20,040 nt of DNA from Candidatus Shapirobacteria bacterium (GCA_009885205.1 VFLE01000104.1:1-20040); one strand, 5' to 3'. Shown: positions 1 through 6,837, counted from the stretch's first letter. The notes: generated by a model not told the origin, from the letters alone. A program made the numbers and translations.

Positions 1-41
1 AGCTCTATTAAAAATAATGCACAAAATTAAAAAAACACCTT

Positions 42-806
42 ATGTCTAACATCACCATCATCCTCCTCACCAAAAACGAACAAGATAATTTGAGCCAGTG
101 GGCGAAATGGTTGCCGCAATTAAGTCGGGTTAACGAAATAGTTGTCGTCGATGACGGGTCGACTGACGACACCAAAAAGATTTTAAAATCTTTTGAATCT
201 AAAAATCTAACAGTTAAAATTTTTGATAGGGGACTGGAGGGCAACTTTGCCGCCCAACGCAACTTTGCCGTTAGCCACGCTACCAACAACTGGATATTGT
301 TTCTTGACCCCGACGAAACTCCCTCACCAAAAATAATTGATTATTTAAATAATCTCGAATTAAACAATAATTATTGCTACACCATTAAACGCTATTTGGT
401 CTATGCCGACCACATTTTATATCACGGCATATCCGCCACCGATAACCCCATTCGATTATTTAACAAAAACTCGGGTAATTTTGCCGGCCCTATCCACGAA
501 GTTTGGTCTACTAACAATAAAATTGTCAAAATAAATTTCCCCATTTTTCACCATTCCGCTCCCTCCCTCAAAATCTTTTTAAATAAATTAAATGTCTATT
601 CCACCATCCGTTCCCAAGAGTTATTTGATCAAAAAATAAAAGTCAATCTACTTGACATTTTTATTTACCCCAAAGCCAAATTTATTCAATATTATTTTTA
701 TCACCTCGGTTTTATCGACGGCATCGCTGGTTTAATAATTTGTCTATCCCTAGCCTTTTATAGCTTTCTAGTCCGTTCCAAATTATGGAAACTTTATCAC
801 GTCTAA
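42..806 (+). CDS. Family 2 glycosyltransferase
   Basis: A 254-residue GT-A fold glycosyltransferase, likely moving a sugar from a nucleotide-sugar donor onto a lipid-linked or surface glycan on the inner face of the membrane. Seen: an N-terminal beta strand ending in TKNE (residues 10-13), the nucleotide-binding DDGS (37-40), and a metal-binding DxD-like DPDE (89-92). A GPIHE stretch around residue 150 resembles the acceptor-side motif of WaaE/KdtX-type enzymes. Residues about 222-245 are hydrophobic and probably attach it to the membrane. The ATG at 42 directly precedes the conserved first strand, so the start fits well. The next gene overlaps it by 22 bases and encodes a ligase-like membrane protein, which argues for a translationally coupled surface-polysaccharide pair. 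The exact sugar and linkage cannot be read from the sequence. Confidence 0.85.
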   Translation: MSNITIILLTKNEQDNLSQWAKWLPQLSRVNEIVVVDDGSTDDTKKILKSFESKNLTVKIFDRGLEGNFAAQRNFAVSHATNNWILFLDPDETPSPKIIDYLNNLELNNNYCYTIKRYLVYADHILYHGISATDNPIRLFNKNSGNFAGPIHEVWSTNNKIVKINFPIFHHSAPSLKIFLNKLNVYSTIRSQELFDQKIKVNLLDIFIYPKAKFIQYYFYHLGFIDGIAGLIICLSLAFYSFLVRSKLWKLYHV

Positions 807-1819
807 TTTTCTACCCATTACTAATTGCCTTCTTCTGGGGAAAACTGTTTCCCATTATTGACATCTTTATCGTCCTTTTCGCCATCACCAATCTTTTTTG
901 CCAAAAAAGTCTAAATATTAAAAATAAATATCTGCTTTTTTTTACCTTAGTTGCCATCATATCTAATTTACTATATTTTAACCTTATAGCTTGGCTTTAT
1001 TTAATCCGGTTATTGTCCTTGATTTCCCTTTTTATTTATCCACCCAAATTAAACCAAAATCAAAGTAAATTTTTAAACATAATTTTATCAGCCTCTGTAC
1101 TTTTTGGACTAATTCAATATTTTATCTGGCCTGATTTTACTATCTTTGCTTCACTAAATTGGGATCCTCATTTATATCGTTTAGTCGGCGCTTATTTTGA
1201 TCCAACTTTCACTGGATTAATTTTCTTATTTATATTAATTTACATCTTCTTTTCCAAAATAAAATATAAAAACATACTTCTATTTATTGTTTATTTAGCC
1301 ATTTCTTTTACCTATAGTCGATCAACTCTTTTATCTTTTTTGATTGTCTTTAGCTATATCGCGATTATCAAAAAAAGTAAAAAAATATTTTTTACCACCT
1401 TATCCATATTTATTATCACCCTTATCCTCCTTCCTCGAATGCCAGGGGAGGGGACCAAGCTCGAAAGAACATCATCATTTTTTGCCAAAATCGAAAATTA
1501 CAAACAAGGGATAAGCATTTTTATCAAAAAACCAATTTTAGGTATTGGTTACAACAATATTCCCAACCTTAATCCCCAGAACAATCAGTCCCATTCCAAT
1601 TCTGGCTTTGACAGCAGCCTACTCACTATTGCCATTACTACCGGTATCTGCGGTCTAATATTTCTATTACTAGGTCTACGTTACGAGTTTATCCACGCCA
1701 ATCTTTTTTATCAATCACTTTTAATCGCTATTTTAACCCACTCACTTTTTGCCAATTCTCTCTTTTACCCATACACTGCTCTCCTGCTCGCGCTACTAAA
1801 AATTAAAAAACAAAAGTAA
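785..1819 (+). CDS. O-antigen ligase / Wzy-like polytopic membrane protein
   Basis: A 344-residue, strongly hydrophobic protein with about ten membrane segments. It resembles the O-antigen ligase/polymerase superfamily (Wzy_C/WaaL), which joins lipid-carried glycans to an acceptor on the outer face of the cytoplasmic membrane. Supporting signs are the YSRS segment at about residue 177, the GIGYNN motif at about 256-261 and the periplasmic-type HSNSGFDSSLL stretch before a final GLIFLLLG helix. Histidine and serine/asparagine at that point are usual for the family. It starts inside the end of the upstream glycosyltransferase gene (22-base overlap), so the two are probably co-expressed. In a wall-only or LPS-lacking organism the acceptor might be a glycoprotein or membrane glycolipid; that is inference. 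The gene overlaps the convergent Ig-like gene by 17 bases at its 3' end. Confidence 0.7.
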   Translation: METLSRLIFYPLLIAFFWGKLFPIIDIFIVLFAITNLFCQKSLNIKNKYLLFFTLVAIISNLLYFNLIAWLYLIRLLSLISLFIYPPKLNQNQSKFLNIILSASVLFGLIQYFIWPDFTIFASLNWDPHLYRLVGAYFDPTFTGLIFLFILIYIFFSKIKYKNILLFIVYLAISFTYSRSTLLSFLIVFSYIAIIKKSKKIFFTTLSIFIITLILLPRMPGEGTKLERTSSFFAKIENYKQGISIFIKKPILGIGYNNIPNLNPQNNQSHSNSGFDSSLLTIAITTGICGLIFLLLGLRYEFIHANLFYQSLLIAILTHSLFANSLFYPYTALLLALLKIKKQK

Positions 1820-2522
1820 TCGCGATCTTCTTTTTAGTTTCATTACCAGCCAAGTCCCGCAAGACAATCTCAATATCATTTTTACCTGCGTTTAGTTGAA
1901 ATTTGATTTTAAATTTACCACTATCATCGACCATGGCTAATCGATTATTAACCGTCACATTCACTCCTTTTTCACTTTGCCCTATCACATCAAAATCAGC
2001 CGTATCAACTTTTAGGGATTCCTCAGCTGGGTTAACCATCGTCACTGCTGGAGGAGTTTTATCATAGTCAAGCTTAATCATTTTTGACAACTCACTACTA
2101 CCTACTTTATCCTTGGTCGCAATTGCAAAAAAATTATTTTCTCCCTCATCTAAACTAATATTAGTAAATACAAAATCTCCAGTGTCTGTGGTTGTCACTT
2201 CTCCCACTGATACGTCATTTTTTAGTAATTTTATATTAGTTAGCGCTTCCGCCAAACCCGAAATGTCAATTGTGGCGCTATTGGTAGCTTCATAATTAAC
2301 AATCAATCGAGGTGGTAAAGGTGGCATTGTTTTCTCGACCTGAACTTTTCCATTTCTATTTTTGGCCTCCCCCAATAAGACTGATACTTTAACTAAAAAA
2401 GGCAATCCAAAAACCAAAATCAAAACTAACACCAAAATAGTCAAAACACCCATCACCACTGTTTTTTTTGTTATCTCTTCGTCTTCTTTTTTTTCCAAAC
2501 GTGAGCTATAAAACTTTGCCAT
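1803..2522 (-). CDS. Membrane-anchored protein with bacterial Ig-like domains
   Basis: About 239 residues: a charged cytoplasmic N-terminus, one membrane helix (about residues 22-44), then an extracellular part of two beta-sandwich, Ig-like repeats. The second repeat has the pattern seen in glucodextranase-type Big domains (DKTPP start, DFDVIGQSEKG, NDIEIVLRDLAGNE, terminal K-rich strand). Such proteins usually hold other domains on the surface or bind carbohydrate; no enzyme domain is present. I chose ATG at 2522 rather than the GTG at 2531, because the extended -10 box TGGTATAAT ends immediately before that GTG, which could therefore not be transcribed. From the ATG the spacing is 9 bases, as for other apparently leaderless genes here. 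It lies downstream of the two tRNA genes on the same strand and converges with the ligase-like gene. Confidence 0.7.
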   Translation of the reverse strand: MAKFYSSRLEKKEDEEITKKTVVMGVLTILVLVLILVFGLPFLVKVSVLLGEAKNRNGKVQVEKTMPPLPPRLIVNYEATNSATIDISGLAEALTNIKLLKNDVSVGEVTTTDTGDFVFTNISLDEGENNFFAIATKDKVGSSELSKMIKLDYDKTPPAVTMVNPAEESLKVDTADFDVIGQSEKGVNVTVNNRLAMVDDSGKFKIKFQLNAGKNDIEIVLRDLAGNETKKKIAITFVF

Positions 2523-2531
2523 AATAAACAC

Positions 2532-2540
2532 ATTATACCA
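2532..2540 (-). promoter_or_regulatory. Extended -10 promoter of the Ig-like protein gene
   Basis: On the minus strand the bases read TGGTATAAT, a consensus TGnTATAAT extended -10. The box ends 9 bases before the ATG at 2522, leaving at most a very short leader. No Shine-Dalgarno sequence fits between them. Confidence 0.6.
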
Positions 2541-2541
2541 T

Positions 2542-2561
2542 TCCGGAGCCTAGGCGAAGGA
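2542..2561. repeat. Interrupted palindrome with GCCTAGGC core
   Basis: An imperfect 20-bp palindrome: outer TCC/GGA arms and an inner perfect GCCTAGGC, separated by three unpaired bases on each side. It lies just downstream of tRNA-Thr on the minus strand, where it could form a small hairpin in the tRNA 3' trailer. Related short GC-rich palindromes in this AT-rich window are at 6356-6370, 13742-13755 and 15316-15331. Confidence 0.45.
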
Positions 2562-2565
2562 TGGG

Positions 2566-2638
2566 AGCCGAAGGGGAGAGTCGAACTCCCGACCCACGCT
2601 TTACGAAAGCGTTGCTCTACCAGCTGAGCTACTTCGGC
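2566..2638 (-). tRNA. tRNA-Thr(CGU)
   Basis: A complete 73-base cloverleaf on the minus strand. The acceptor stem is GCCGAAG/CTTCGGC with U73, the D arm GCTC/GAGC, the anticodon stem ACGCT/AGCGT around loop TTCGTAA (anticodon CGT, reading ACG), and the T arm GGGAG/CTCCC with a normal TTCGACT loop. CCA is not encoded; the next bases are CCC. It is followed on the same strand by the Ig-like gene and preceded by tRNA-Gly. Confidence 0.95.
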
Positions 2639-2687
2639 AAAAATATAAAAAAACTATTAAATTAAATGTATTTTTAAATTTTTTAAG

Positions 2688-2758
2688 AGCGAGATACGGG
2701 AGTCGGACCCGTCTTTACACCTTGGGAAGGTATCGTTGAACCGCTCAACTAATCTCGC
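2688..2758 (-). tRNA. tRNA-Gly(CCC)
   Basis: A complete 71-base cloverleaf on the minus strand: acceptor GCGAGAT/ATCTCGC with U73, D arm GTTG/CAAC, anticodon stem ATACC/GGTGT with loop TTCCCAA (anticodon CCC, reading GGG), and T stem ACGGG/CCCGT. The T loop is TCCGACT, so position 55 is C, where nearly all tRNAs have U (pseudouridine). CCA is not encoded. It lies 49 AT-rich bases upstream of tRNA-Thr on the same strand, and the two may be one transcript. Confidence 0.93.
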
Positions 2759-2776
2759 CAGCTATTTTTACAAAAT

Positions 2777-3328
2777 TTATCTTAATTTTAGCACCATTCC
2801 AATTTCTAGTCGATTTGGATCTCTTACCCTAGCTCTATTTAATACCCAAATTTCCGTCCATTTGTAACCATTCCCCAGCTGTGCCGATGCAATTTTCCAC
2901 AATGAATCACCCAATCGTACTTTATAAGTTTCTGATACGGCTATTGGTTTTGGGGCAGACTTGATTTCTGCTTCTGAAATAGTTGGTAGTGACAACTTTT
3001 GACCAACCTCAATTATTGACCCATTTGCCAATTTATTTTCACTGGCAATTTTTGTCCACAAAAAACCATTCCCATATTTTGTTTGCGCAATATTCCACAA
3101 ACTATCACCCTTCTTTACTTCATAAACATTATCACCAATATTTTTTTCTACTCCCGGTGTTGTCAAAGCAATCTGTTCGTTTTTGGTTGAAATACCCGGC
3201 AAAGAAATATTACCTTTAGCCTTCATTACAAAGTTAAAAATTATGACAACTACTAGCACTACTACTCCTAAACCCAAAAACATCGAGATTAACTCTTCAC
3301 GTGATTCGGGTAATATATTTTTATTCAT
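2777..3328 (-). CDS. Membrane-anchored double-LysM protein
   Basis: 183 residues: a short cytoplasmic tail, one membrane helix (about 14-36), a low-complexity linker and two LysM domains (about 68-115 and 134-183). Both LysM copies carry the typical GDSLW(N/K)IA start and a closing (V/I)G..L.L strand. LysM binds the N-acetylglucosamine of peptidoglycan or similar glycans, so this protein probably ties the membrane to the wall; no hydrolase domain is attached. Each LysM has a small insert (YGNGFLWTKI, LGNGYKWTEI) of the form common in CPR and Gram-positive proteins. I chose the ATG at 3328 over an upstream in-frame start at 3391, because a TTGACT-17-TATGGT promoter lies between them and ends six bases before 3328. 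The -35 box overlaps the stop codon of the upstream ArsR-type gene. Confidence 0.85.
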   Translation of the reverse strand: MNKNILPESREELISMFLGLGVVVLVVVIIFNFVMKAKGNISLPGISTKNEQIALTTPGVEKNIGDNVYEVKKGDSLWNIAQTKYGNGFLWTKIASENKLANGSIIEVGQKLSLPTISEAEIKSAPKPIAVSETYKVRLGDSLWKIASAQLGNGYKWTEIWVLNRARVRDPNRLEIGMVLKLR

Positions 3329-3334
3329 AACCCT

Positions 3335-3363
3335 ACCATACAGCCAATCCACCCTATAGTCAA
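3335..3363 (-). promoter_or_regulatory. Promoter of the LysM gene, apparently leaderless
   Basis: On the minus strand: -35 TTGACT, a 17-base spacer and -10 TATGGT, with only six bases (AGGGTT) before the ATG at 3328. Transcription should therefore begin at or next to the start codon. The -35 shares bases with the stop codon of the ArsR-type gene upstream. Confidence 0.65.
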
Positions 3364-3635
3364 TTAGAAAACAACACTTTTCTCCGAACAATTATCTCAT
3401 TTGAGCTATTTGACTCAAAATCCGATAACATCTTTTTTATATCATATAAATATTGATTTAAAATATTTTTATCAACTTTATAAAATCGTTTTTTACCATC
3501 AGTTTTAACAATAATTAATTTTAAGTCACGCAGTTCTTTCAACATCATCGACACTTTTGGTTGAGGTAAATTAAGCATTGACACCATATCCCCCACACAC
3601 CACTCATCTTTTAAAATAAGTTTAAGTAAGTCCAA
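3360..3635 (-). CDS. ArsR-type winged-helix transcriptional regulator
   Basis: A 91-residue winged-helix DNA-binding protein of the ArsR/SmtB style. The order is typical: an opening helix (DLLKLILKDEW), a helix-turn-helix with the recognition-helix pattern LNLPQPKVSMMLKELRDLKLI, a beta-wing (VKTDGKKRFYKV) and a C-terminal dimer helix. The ArsR metal site CxC is absent, so its signal is unknown. The start is a TTG at 3635: no ATG or GTG exists before the upstream in-frame stop, and a perfect TATAAT sits seven bases ahead of this TTG, as with other leaderless genes here. It is divergent from the NDK gene 83 bases away and could control it, or itself, from that gap; this is inference from position only. 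Confidence 0.75.
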   Translation of the reverse strand: MDLLKLILKDEWCVGDMVSMLNLPQPKVSMMLKELRDLKLIIVKTDGKKRFYKVDKNILNQYLYDIKKMLSDFESNSSNEIIVRRKVLFSN

Positions 3636-3642
3636 TCTTTGG

Positions 3643-3648
3643 ATTATA
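3643..3648 (-). promoter_or_regulatory. -10 box of the ArsR-type gene
   Basis: TATAAT on the minus strand, seven bases before the TTG start at 3635. It supports the TTG as the true start and implies a leaderless message. No good -35 is visible 17 bases upstream. Confidence 0.55.
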
Positions 3649-3718
3649 TATTTATATTTGAATATGTATATATTATACTTCTCCTTGCAAAAAATTACAA
3701 TCTATAGCAAAATCACTC

Positions 3719-4330
3719 ATGCAAAATTACGACAGCAAACAACAACAAACATTAGTTATTGTCAAACCTGATGGTGTCCAACGCGGTTTAATCGGCGAGG
3801 TTATCAAACGCTACGAACAATGTGGCCTTAAACTCGTAGCATTAAAAATGTTAATCCCAACTCCTGAACGCGCATTAGCCCATTATTCTACTGATCCAGA
3901 ATGGGCTTTAGTTACAGGGACAAAGTCACTTGCATTTGCCAAAGAAAGAGGAGAAAAGCTTTTTACAGACGACCCAATAGAATATGCAGAAAACATTAGG
4001 AAAAATGCAAAAAATTTTCTTGCTTCAGGTCCAGTCATACCAATGGTGTGGCAAGGTATGAATGCCGCAAAAGTAGTTAGAAAAATAACAGGTGTCACCG
4101 ATTGCACCATGTCTGTACCCGGTACAATTCGTGGTGACTATGCACTAGATTCATACACTACCTCCGATGCCGACAATAGATCTATTAGAAATATAATTCA
4201 TGCCAGCGGTTCAGCCGAAGAAGCACAACTTGAAATCCCCATTTGGTTTTCTCCAGAGGAAATCTTAAAATACAGATATGTTCCCGAAGAAATTATGTAT
4301 GATATCAATCTCGACGGAATTTTAGAGTAA
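3719..4330 (+). CDS. ndk: Nucleoside diphosphate kinase (long form)
   Basis: Moves the gamma phosphate from ATP to NDPs through a phospho-histidine, balancing cytosolic NTP and dNTP pools. Seen: the N-terminal TLVIVKPDGVQRGLIGEV strand-helix, a GPVIPMVWQG segment, PGTIRGDYA, and the active-site histidine in NIIHASGS at residue 161. At 203 residues it is longer than the usual 140-150. The extra length is an insert of about 30 residues before SGPVI (DPEWALVTG onward) and a C-terminal extension ending in DGILE. Long NDKs of this kind are known in archaea and candidate-phylum bacteria. The ATG at 3719 is only a few codons ahead of the first conserved strand. It is the first gene of a plus-strand run and divergent from the ArsR-type regulator. 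Confidence 0.93.
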   Translation: MQNYDSKQQQTLVIVKPDGVQRGLIGEVIKRYEQCGLKLVALKMLIPTPERALAHYSTDPEWALVTGTKSLAFAKERGEKLFTDDPIEYAENIRKNAKNFLASGPVIPMVWQGMNAAKVVRKITGVTDCTMSVPGTIRGDYALDSYTTSDADNRSIRNIIHASGSAEEAQLEIPIWFSPEEILKYRYVPEEIMYDINLDGILE

Positions 4331-4337
4331 TTTTTCA

Positions 4338-4346
4338 TGGTATAAT
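4338..4346 (+). promoter_or_regulatory. Extended -10 promoter for the CarD-like gene
   Basis: TGGTATAAT is a perfect TGnTATAAT extended -10, eight bases after the ndk stop. It predicts a leader of about 45 bases before the ATG at 4400, longer than for most genes in the window. I see no convincing hairpin or riboswitch in that leader. Confidence 0.6.
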
Positions 4347-4399
4347 AGTCTTACCGCTACCTGCTTTGATTTAATATTTGGCGCAATTTTGAAAAACAT

Positions 4400-4867
4400 A
4401 TGACAGATTTTAAAGTTGGTGATTTTATAGTTGATTTTGAAAACATTTATCAAATTTATGATGAAAAAAATGGTTTCTTTTTTTATCATAATACAGAAAG
4501 TGACAAAGCATCCTCAACTTCTTCCTTACCCAAGGCCAATTTAATCAAAAGTGGTTTTCGTCATTTACAATCCAAAGAAGAAATTAAAACTTTTTTTACC
4601 GAGCTTCAAAAAGCTTTACCCGACGATTCTATTTTTGAAAACAAATTAGTCAAAGAAGCATTATATCTCGACAATCCCATCAAAAACGCCATTATTTTAA
4701 AACAACTCTACAAAAACAAAGTTGAATTAGGTGAAAAATTTTTAAAAAGCAATCAAGAGATTATCAATAGTATTGTTAACCACCTGGCCAAAGAAATTTC
4801 CTTTATTCTCAAAAAACCCTACGCCACCATCCAAAAACAAATCACTGATATTTTGAGTAAAAAATAG
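4400..4867 (+). CDS. CarD/CdnL-like RNA polymerase-interacting protein (tentative)
   Basis: A 155-residue soluble protein. Residues about 4-72 resemble the beta-rich RNA-polymerase-interacting domain shared by CarD/CdnL and the transcription-repair factor Mfd. The points of likeness are FKVGDFIVDFENIYQI at the start (CarD: VGD.VVYP.HGVG.I), a central strand ending in YHNT, a LPKANLI strand where CarD has its VPV.N strand, and a GFRHLQSKEEIKTFF helix matching the CarD RP.ISKEE helix. The remainder is helical, as in CarD. The tryptophan used by CarD to wedge open the promoter is not visible, so the role in open-complex stability is uncertain. It stands alone behind its own extended -10 and ends next to the strong promoter of the XRE-HAD gene. 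Confidence 0.5.
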   Translation: MTDFKVGDFIVDFENIYQIYDEKNGFFFYHNTESDKASSTSSLPKANLIKSGFRHLQSKEEIKTFFTELQKALPDDSIFENKLVKEALYLDNPIKNAIILKQLYKNKVELGEKFLKSNQEIINSIVNHLAKEISFILKKPYATIQKQITDILSKK

Positions 4868-4896
4868 TTGACACAACTAGTACTTTGATGTATACT
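4868..4896 (+). promoter_or_regulatory. Consensus promoter, leaderless, for the XRE-HAD gene
   Basis: TTGACA, a spacer of exactly 17 bases, and TATACT: the best sigma-70-type promoter in the window. The -10 ends seven bases before the GTG at 4904, so transcription should start on or beside the initiation codon. The -35 begins directly after the TAG of the upstream gene. Confidence 0.85.
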
Positions 4897-4903
4897 CGCG
4901 ATT

Positions 4904-5785
4904 GTGGAAAATCAAATCGGCAAAAAAATTAAAGAGCAAAGAACCAAGGCCAATGTCACCCAAAAAGAGCTGGCAAAACACTTGGGTTGCACAGAAATTA
5001 TGGTAAGTAGGTACGAATTAGGAGTCAGCCAAATTTCAATCCCTCAATTAATCAAGGTTGCTCATACACTAAAAATACCTGTAACTTCATTTTTTGAAAA
5101 TTTAAACGATAGTACTCCAAGTACTACTAATAAAGACTCCCACTTTAAAAACGCCTTTGTTTTTGATTTAGACGACACCCTGACAGATGCTCGTCAGTTT
5201 TGTGGCGAAACCATTGCTCGAGTCCTAACTAGTATTTACCCACAACTTAACTTTAACCTTATTTGTCAACTTCACGACAACATTAAGGGTTTAGCTATTC
5301 CTGACCTATATTTAAACATTCTCAAAGAACTAGATATTAAGCATGATCTTGACTCATTACTTAAACTCGATCTAGAAATCCAACAACAAAATATTCACCG
5401 TCTTCAATTGTTTGATGGAGTCGTCGAAATCCTCGAGTTTTTAAAAACTAATGGCAAAAAACTTTATGTTTGCACTAACCGTTTAAAAAGTCTGATGGTT
5501 CCTGTTTTGCAATATAACAATATCTATGGATATTTCGACGATGTTATTTCTTGTTTAGATGCTGGATATAAAAAACCAAATCCTTTTTGTCTCAATGAAA
5601 TAGTTGACAAGTCTGGTCTTGAAAAAAGTGAATTTATATATTTTGGCGACTCTGAAGTTGATAGTCAGTTTGCTCAGAACGCCAACATTGATTTTTTAGT
5701 CTTTGACCAATATTTAAACAACAAAAACCTTTTTAAAAAACTAGTGAATATGTTTTTGGAAAGACAAATTAACGGAGATAAGTAA
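4904..5785 (+). CDS. XRE helix-turn-helix fused to HAD-family phosphatase
   Basis: A 293-residue two-domain protein. Residues 1-66 are a Cro/cI (XRE) DNA-binding domain (IKEQRTKANVTQKELAKHLGC, then EIMVSRYELG as turn and recognition helix). Residues about 82-285 are a Haloacid-dehalogenase hydrolase with all four motifs: nucleophile D88 and acid/base D90 in DLDDT, T191 in motif II (VCTNR), K224 in motif III (KKPNP), and the Mg site GDSEVD at 248-253. The helical cap between motifs I and II makes it phosphoglycolate phosphatase/beta-phosphoglucomutase-like. GTG at 4904 is set by the promoter seven bases away. A regulator whose sensor is an enzyme is plausible, but the substrate and the DNA target are unknown. 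The linker at residues 67-80 is short and rich in Ser, Thr and Asn. Confidence 0.85.
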   Translation: MENQIGKKIKEQRTKANVTQKELAKHLGCTEIMVSRYELGVSQISIPQLIKVAHTLKIPVTSFFENLNDSTPSTTNKDSHFKNAFVFDLDDTLTDARQFCGETIARVLTSIYPQLNFNLICQLHDNIKGLAIPDLYLNILKELDIKHDLDSLLKLDLEIQQQNIHRLQLFDGVVEILEFLKTNGKKLYVCTNRLKSLMVPVLQYNNIYGYFDDVISCLDAGYKKPNPFCLNEIVDKSGLEKSEFIYFGDSEVDSQFAQNANIDFLVFDQYLNNKNLFKKLVNMFLERQINGDK

Positions 5786-5846
5786 CCCTAGAGTAGATAA
5801 TAAACTCAAAATTTGATATATTACAAAGACCGAAATTTCTAAATTG

Positions 5847-5920
5847 GGGCTTGTGGTGCAGCGGTCTAGCACATCCGCCTGTCACGCGGAAGATCGTGGG
5901 TTCAAATCCCATCAGGCCCG
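5847..5920 (+). tRNA. tRNA-Asp(GUC)
   Basis: A complete 74-base cloverleaf: acceptor GGGCTTG/CAGGCCC (one G-U pair) with G73, the identity base for aspartate, D arm GTGC/GCAC, anticodon stem TCCGC/GCGGA with loop CTGTCAC (anticodon GTC), and T arm GTGGG/CCCAT with loop TTCAAAT. CCA is not encoded. A TATATT box at 5817-5822 would give a leader of about 17 bases. Confidence 0.95.
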
Positions 5921-5922
5921 CA

Positions 5923-5956
5923 GAGTTTTAACATAAAAACTCAATATTAGTTTTTT
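5923..5956 (+). terminator. Weak hairpin and T-run after tRNA-Asp
   Basis: GAGTTTT (5923-5929) pairs with AAAACTC (5936-5942) around a six-base loop, followed eight bases later by six Ts (5951-5956). The stem is A/T-rich and the T-run is displaced, so it is a weak terminator at best, or simply a 3' trailer structure. Confidence 0.3.
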
Positions 5957-5967
5957 AGTAACAAAAT

Positions 5968-6222
5968 ATGGATAGCGGAAAAGGTAATATTGAAACAAGA
6001 AGTTCTAGCATAAAACCAGGTGAAAAAGGTTCGTTGGAAAATCCACTAAAAACATTGAATGCCGACGATACAATTATTCTGTCTCATAGTCTGTCACATG
6101 ACAATAATGGCACTAGTGTTTATTTTAACTGGCAAGGTAGAATTTTTAGTATTAATGACGCTTCCATATTGAATTTAAAAAAGGATCTGAAGTGGGTGGA
6201 GATGGATATGAACCAACTTTAA
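5968..6222 (+). CDS. Unrecognised small protein, zero-frame product (84 aa)
   Basis: I do not recognise this protein. It is soluble and 84 residues long, with a hydrophilic N-terminus (about 1-30), a probable beta segment (DTIILSHSLSH, then GTSVYFNWQGRIFSIND) and a lysine pair just before the end. The last 12 residues, after NLKK, are unlike the rest. The -1 frame from the same point stays open for 28 codons, to TAG at 6267-6269, and gives a more protein-like tail rich in Thr, Glu and Leu. The switch point is a classical slippery heptamer (see the next entry). The gene is therefore either subject to programmed frameshifting or broken by a one-base indel in an A6 run. It follows tRNA-Asp by 47 bases, and no clear promoter of its own is visible. 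Confidence 0.55.
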   Translation: MDSGKGNIETRSSSIKPGEKGSLENPLKTLNADDTIILSHSLSHDNNGTSVYFNWQGRIFSINDASILNLKKDLKWVEMDMNQL

Positions 6223-6269
6223 CACAACTTCAAAGTATCGCTACAGAAATAAAGGAGTCATTGAAATAG
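5968..6269 (+). CDS. Candidate -1 frameshift (or indel-repaired) long form of the small gene
   Basis: The heptamer A AAA AAG at 6177-6183 lies in the exact phase of the E. coli dnaX frameshift site (codons TTA AAA AAG). Slipping back one base gives GGA TCT GAA from 6183 and continues to TAG at 6267, for a product of about 100 residues whose last 28 come from the -1 frame. Six bases after the heptamer, AAGTGGGT (6190-6197) can pair with ACCAACTT (6212-6219), with one G-A mismatch and a 14-base loop. That is the correct spacing for a stimulatory stem, though the stem is modest. A simple loss of one A from the A6 run would produce the same picture. Confidence 0.4.
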
Positions 6270-6355
6270 AATAGTTTTGATTATTAAGAGTTTATTAATA
6301 TTTTAATTTATTTTAAGTAAAAACGTTCCCACTTCGTGCCAAACAGTCCGCTTTA

Positions 6356-6370
6356 TCCGCCAATGGCAGA
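6356..6370. repeat. Small GC-rich near-palindrome
   Basis: TCCGCC and GGCAGA are complementary except for one pair and flank AAT. It resembles the perfect TCCGCCTAGGCGGA at 13742-13755. It lies in the AT-rich gap before the Nudix gene, just upstream of its -10 box. Confidence 0.35.
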
Positions 6371-6378
6371 TATTTTGA

Positions 6379-6384
6379 TATTAT
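6379..6384 (+). promoter_or_regulatory. -10 box of the Nudix gene
   Basis: TATTAT, ending seven bases before the ATG at 6392, again implies a leaderless message. The -35 region is weak. Confidence 0.45.
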
Positions 6385-6391
6385 ATTTAGA

Positions 6392-6778
6392 ATGAGAACA
6401 AACAAACGGGTAGGTGCCATAATAATTAAAGATAGTAAAATTTTATTGATACACAGATTCAAAAACGGTCAAGAATATTGGGTGCTTCCTGGTGGGGGAG
6501 TAGAAGACAATGAAACTTTAGACGAAGCACTTGTCAGAGAAGTAAAAGAAGAAACGTCCTTAAATTTGATTAGTTTTGAATTATTAGGAACAAGTGAACA
6601 CGAAGAACATCAGCATATTTTTTATAAATGCATACTCGCAAAAGGTAACTCTGAAATTGGAGGTCCAGAAAAAGAAAACAGCAGCAACAATAATATTTAT
6701 ATTCTTGAGTGGGTATCTCTGATAAATGTACAAAATCTGAATCTATACCCCGAGTCAGTCAAGTTATATTTAAAATAG
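6392..6778 (+). CDS. Nudix hydrolase
   Basis: A 128-residue single-domain Nudix protein, of the class that hydrolyses a nucleoside diphosphate linked to another moiety, with Mg2+. The Nudix box spans residues 35-57: G35, E41, then REVKEE at 49-54 with the metal-binding glutamates. The usual glycine after EE is replaced by Ser (EETSLNL), a tolerated change. The preceding YWVLPGGG strand and the N-terminal RVGAIIIKDSKILLIHR are standard for MutT/ADP-ribose pyrophosphatase-like members. Substrate cannot be assigned. An insert rich in Asn and Ser (about residues 88-100) sits before the last strand. It stands alone, between the small unrecognised gene and lemA. Confidence 0.88.
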   Translation: MRTNKRVGAIIIKDSKILLIHRFKNGQEYWVLPGGGVEDNETLDEALVREVKEETSLNLISFELLGTSEHEEHQHIFYKCILAKGNSEIGGPEKENSSNNNIYILEWVSLINVQNLNLYPESVKLYLK

Positions 6779-6802
6779 ATTTCCGTTTTCCACCTAAAAA
6801 TT

Positions 6803-6811
6803 TGTTATACT
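6803..6811 (+). promoter_or_regulatory. Extended -10 promoter of lemA-htpX
   Basis: TGTTATACT is an extended -10 (TGn then TATACT). It ends 26 bases before the ATG of lemA, giving a short leader of about 20 bases. The htpX gene follows lemA by two bases, so one promoter probably serves both. Confidence 0.5.
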
Positions 6812-6837
6812 AAAATCAGTTACAAATTAACAAAATT

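Noticed and set aside
4347..4399. Riboswitch or regulatory leader before the CarD-like gene
   Set aside because: About 45 bases, no stable stem or known motif seen; too short for common riboswitch classes.
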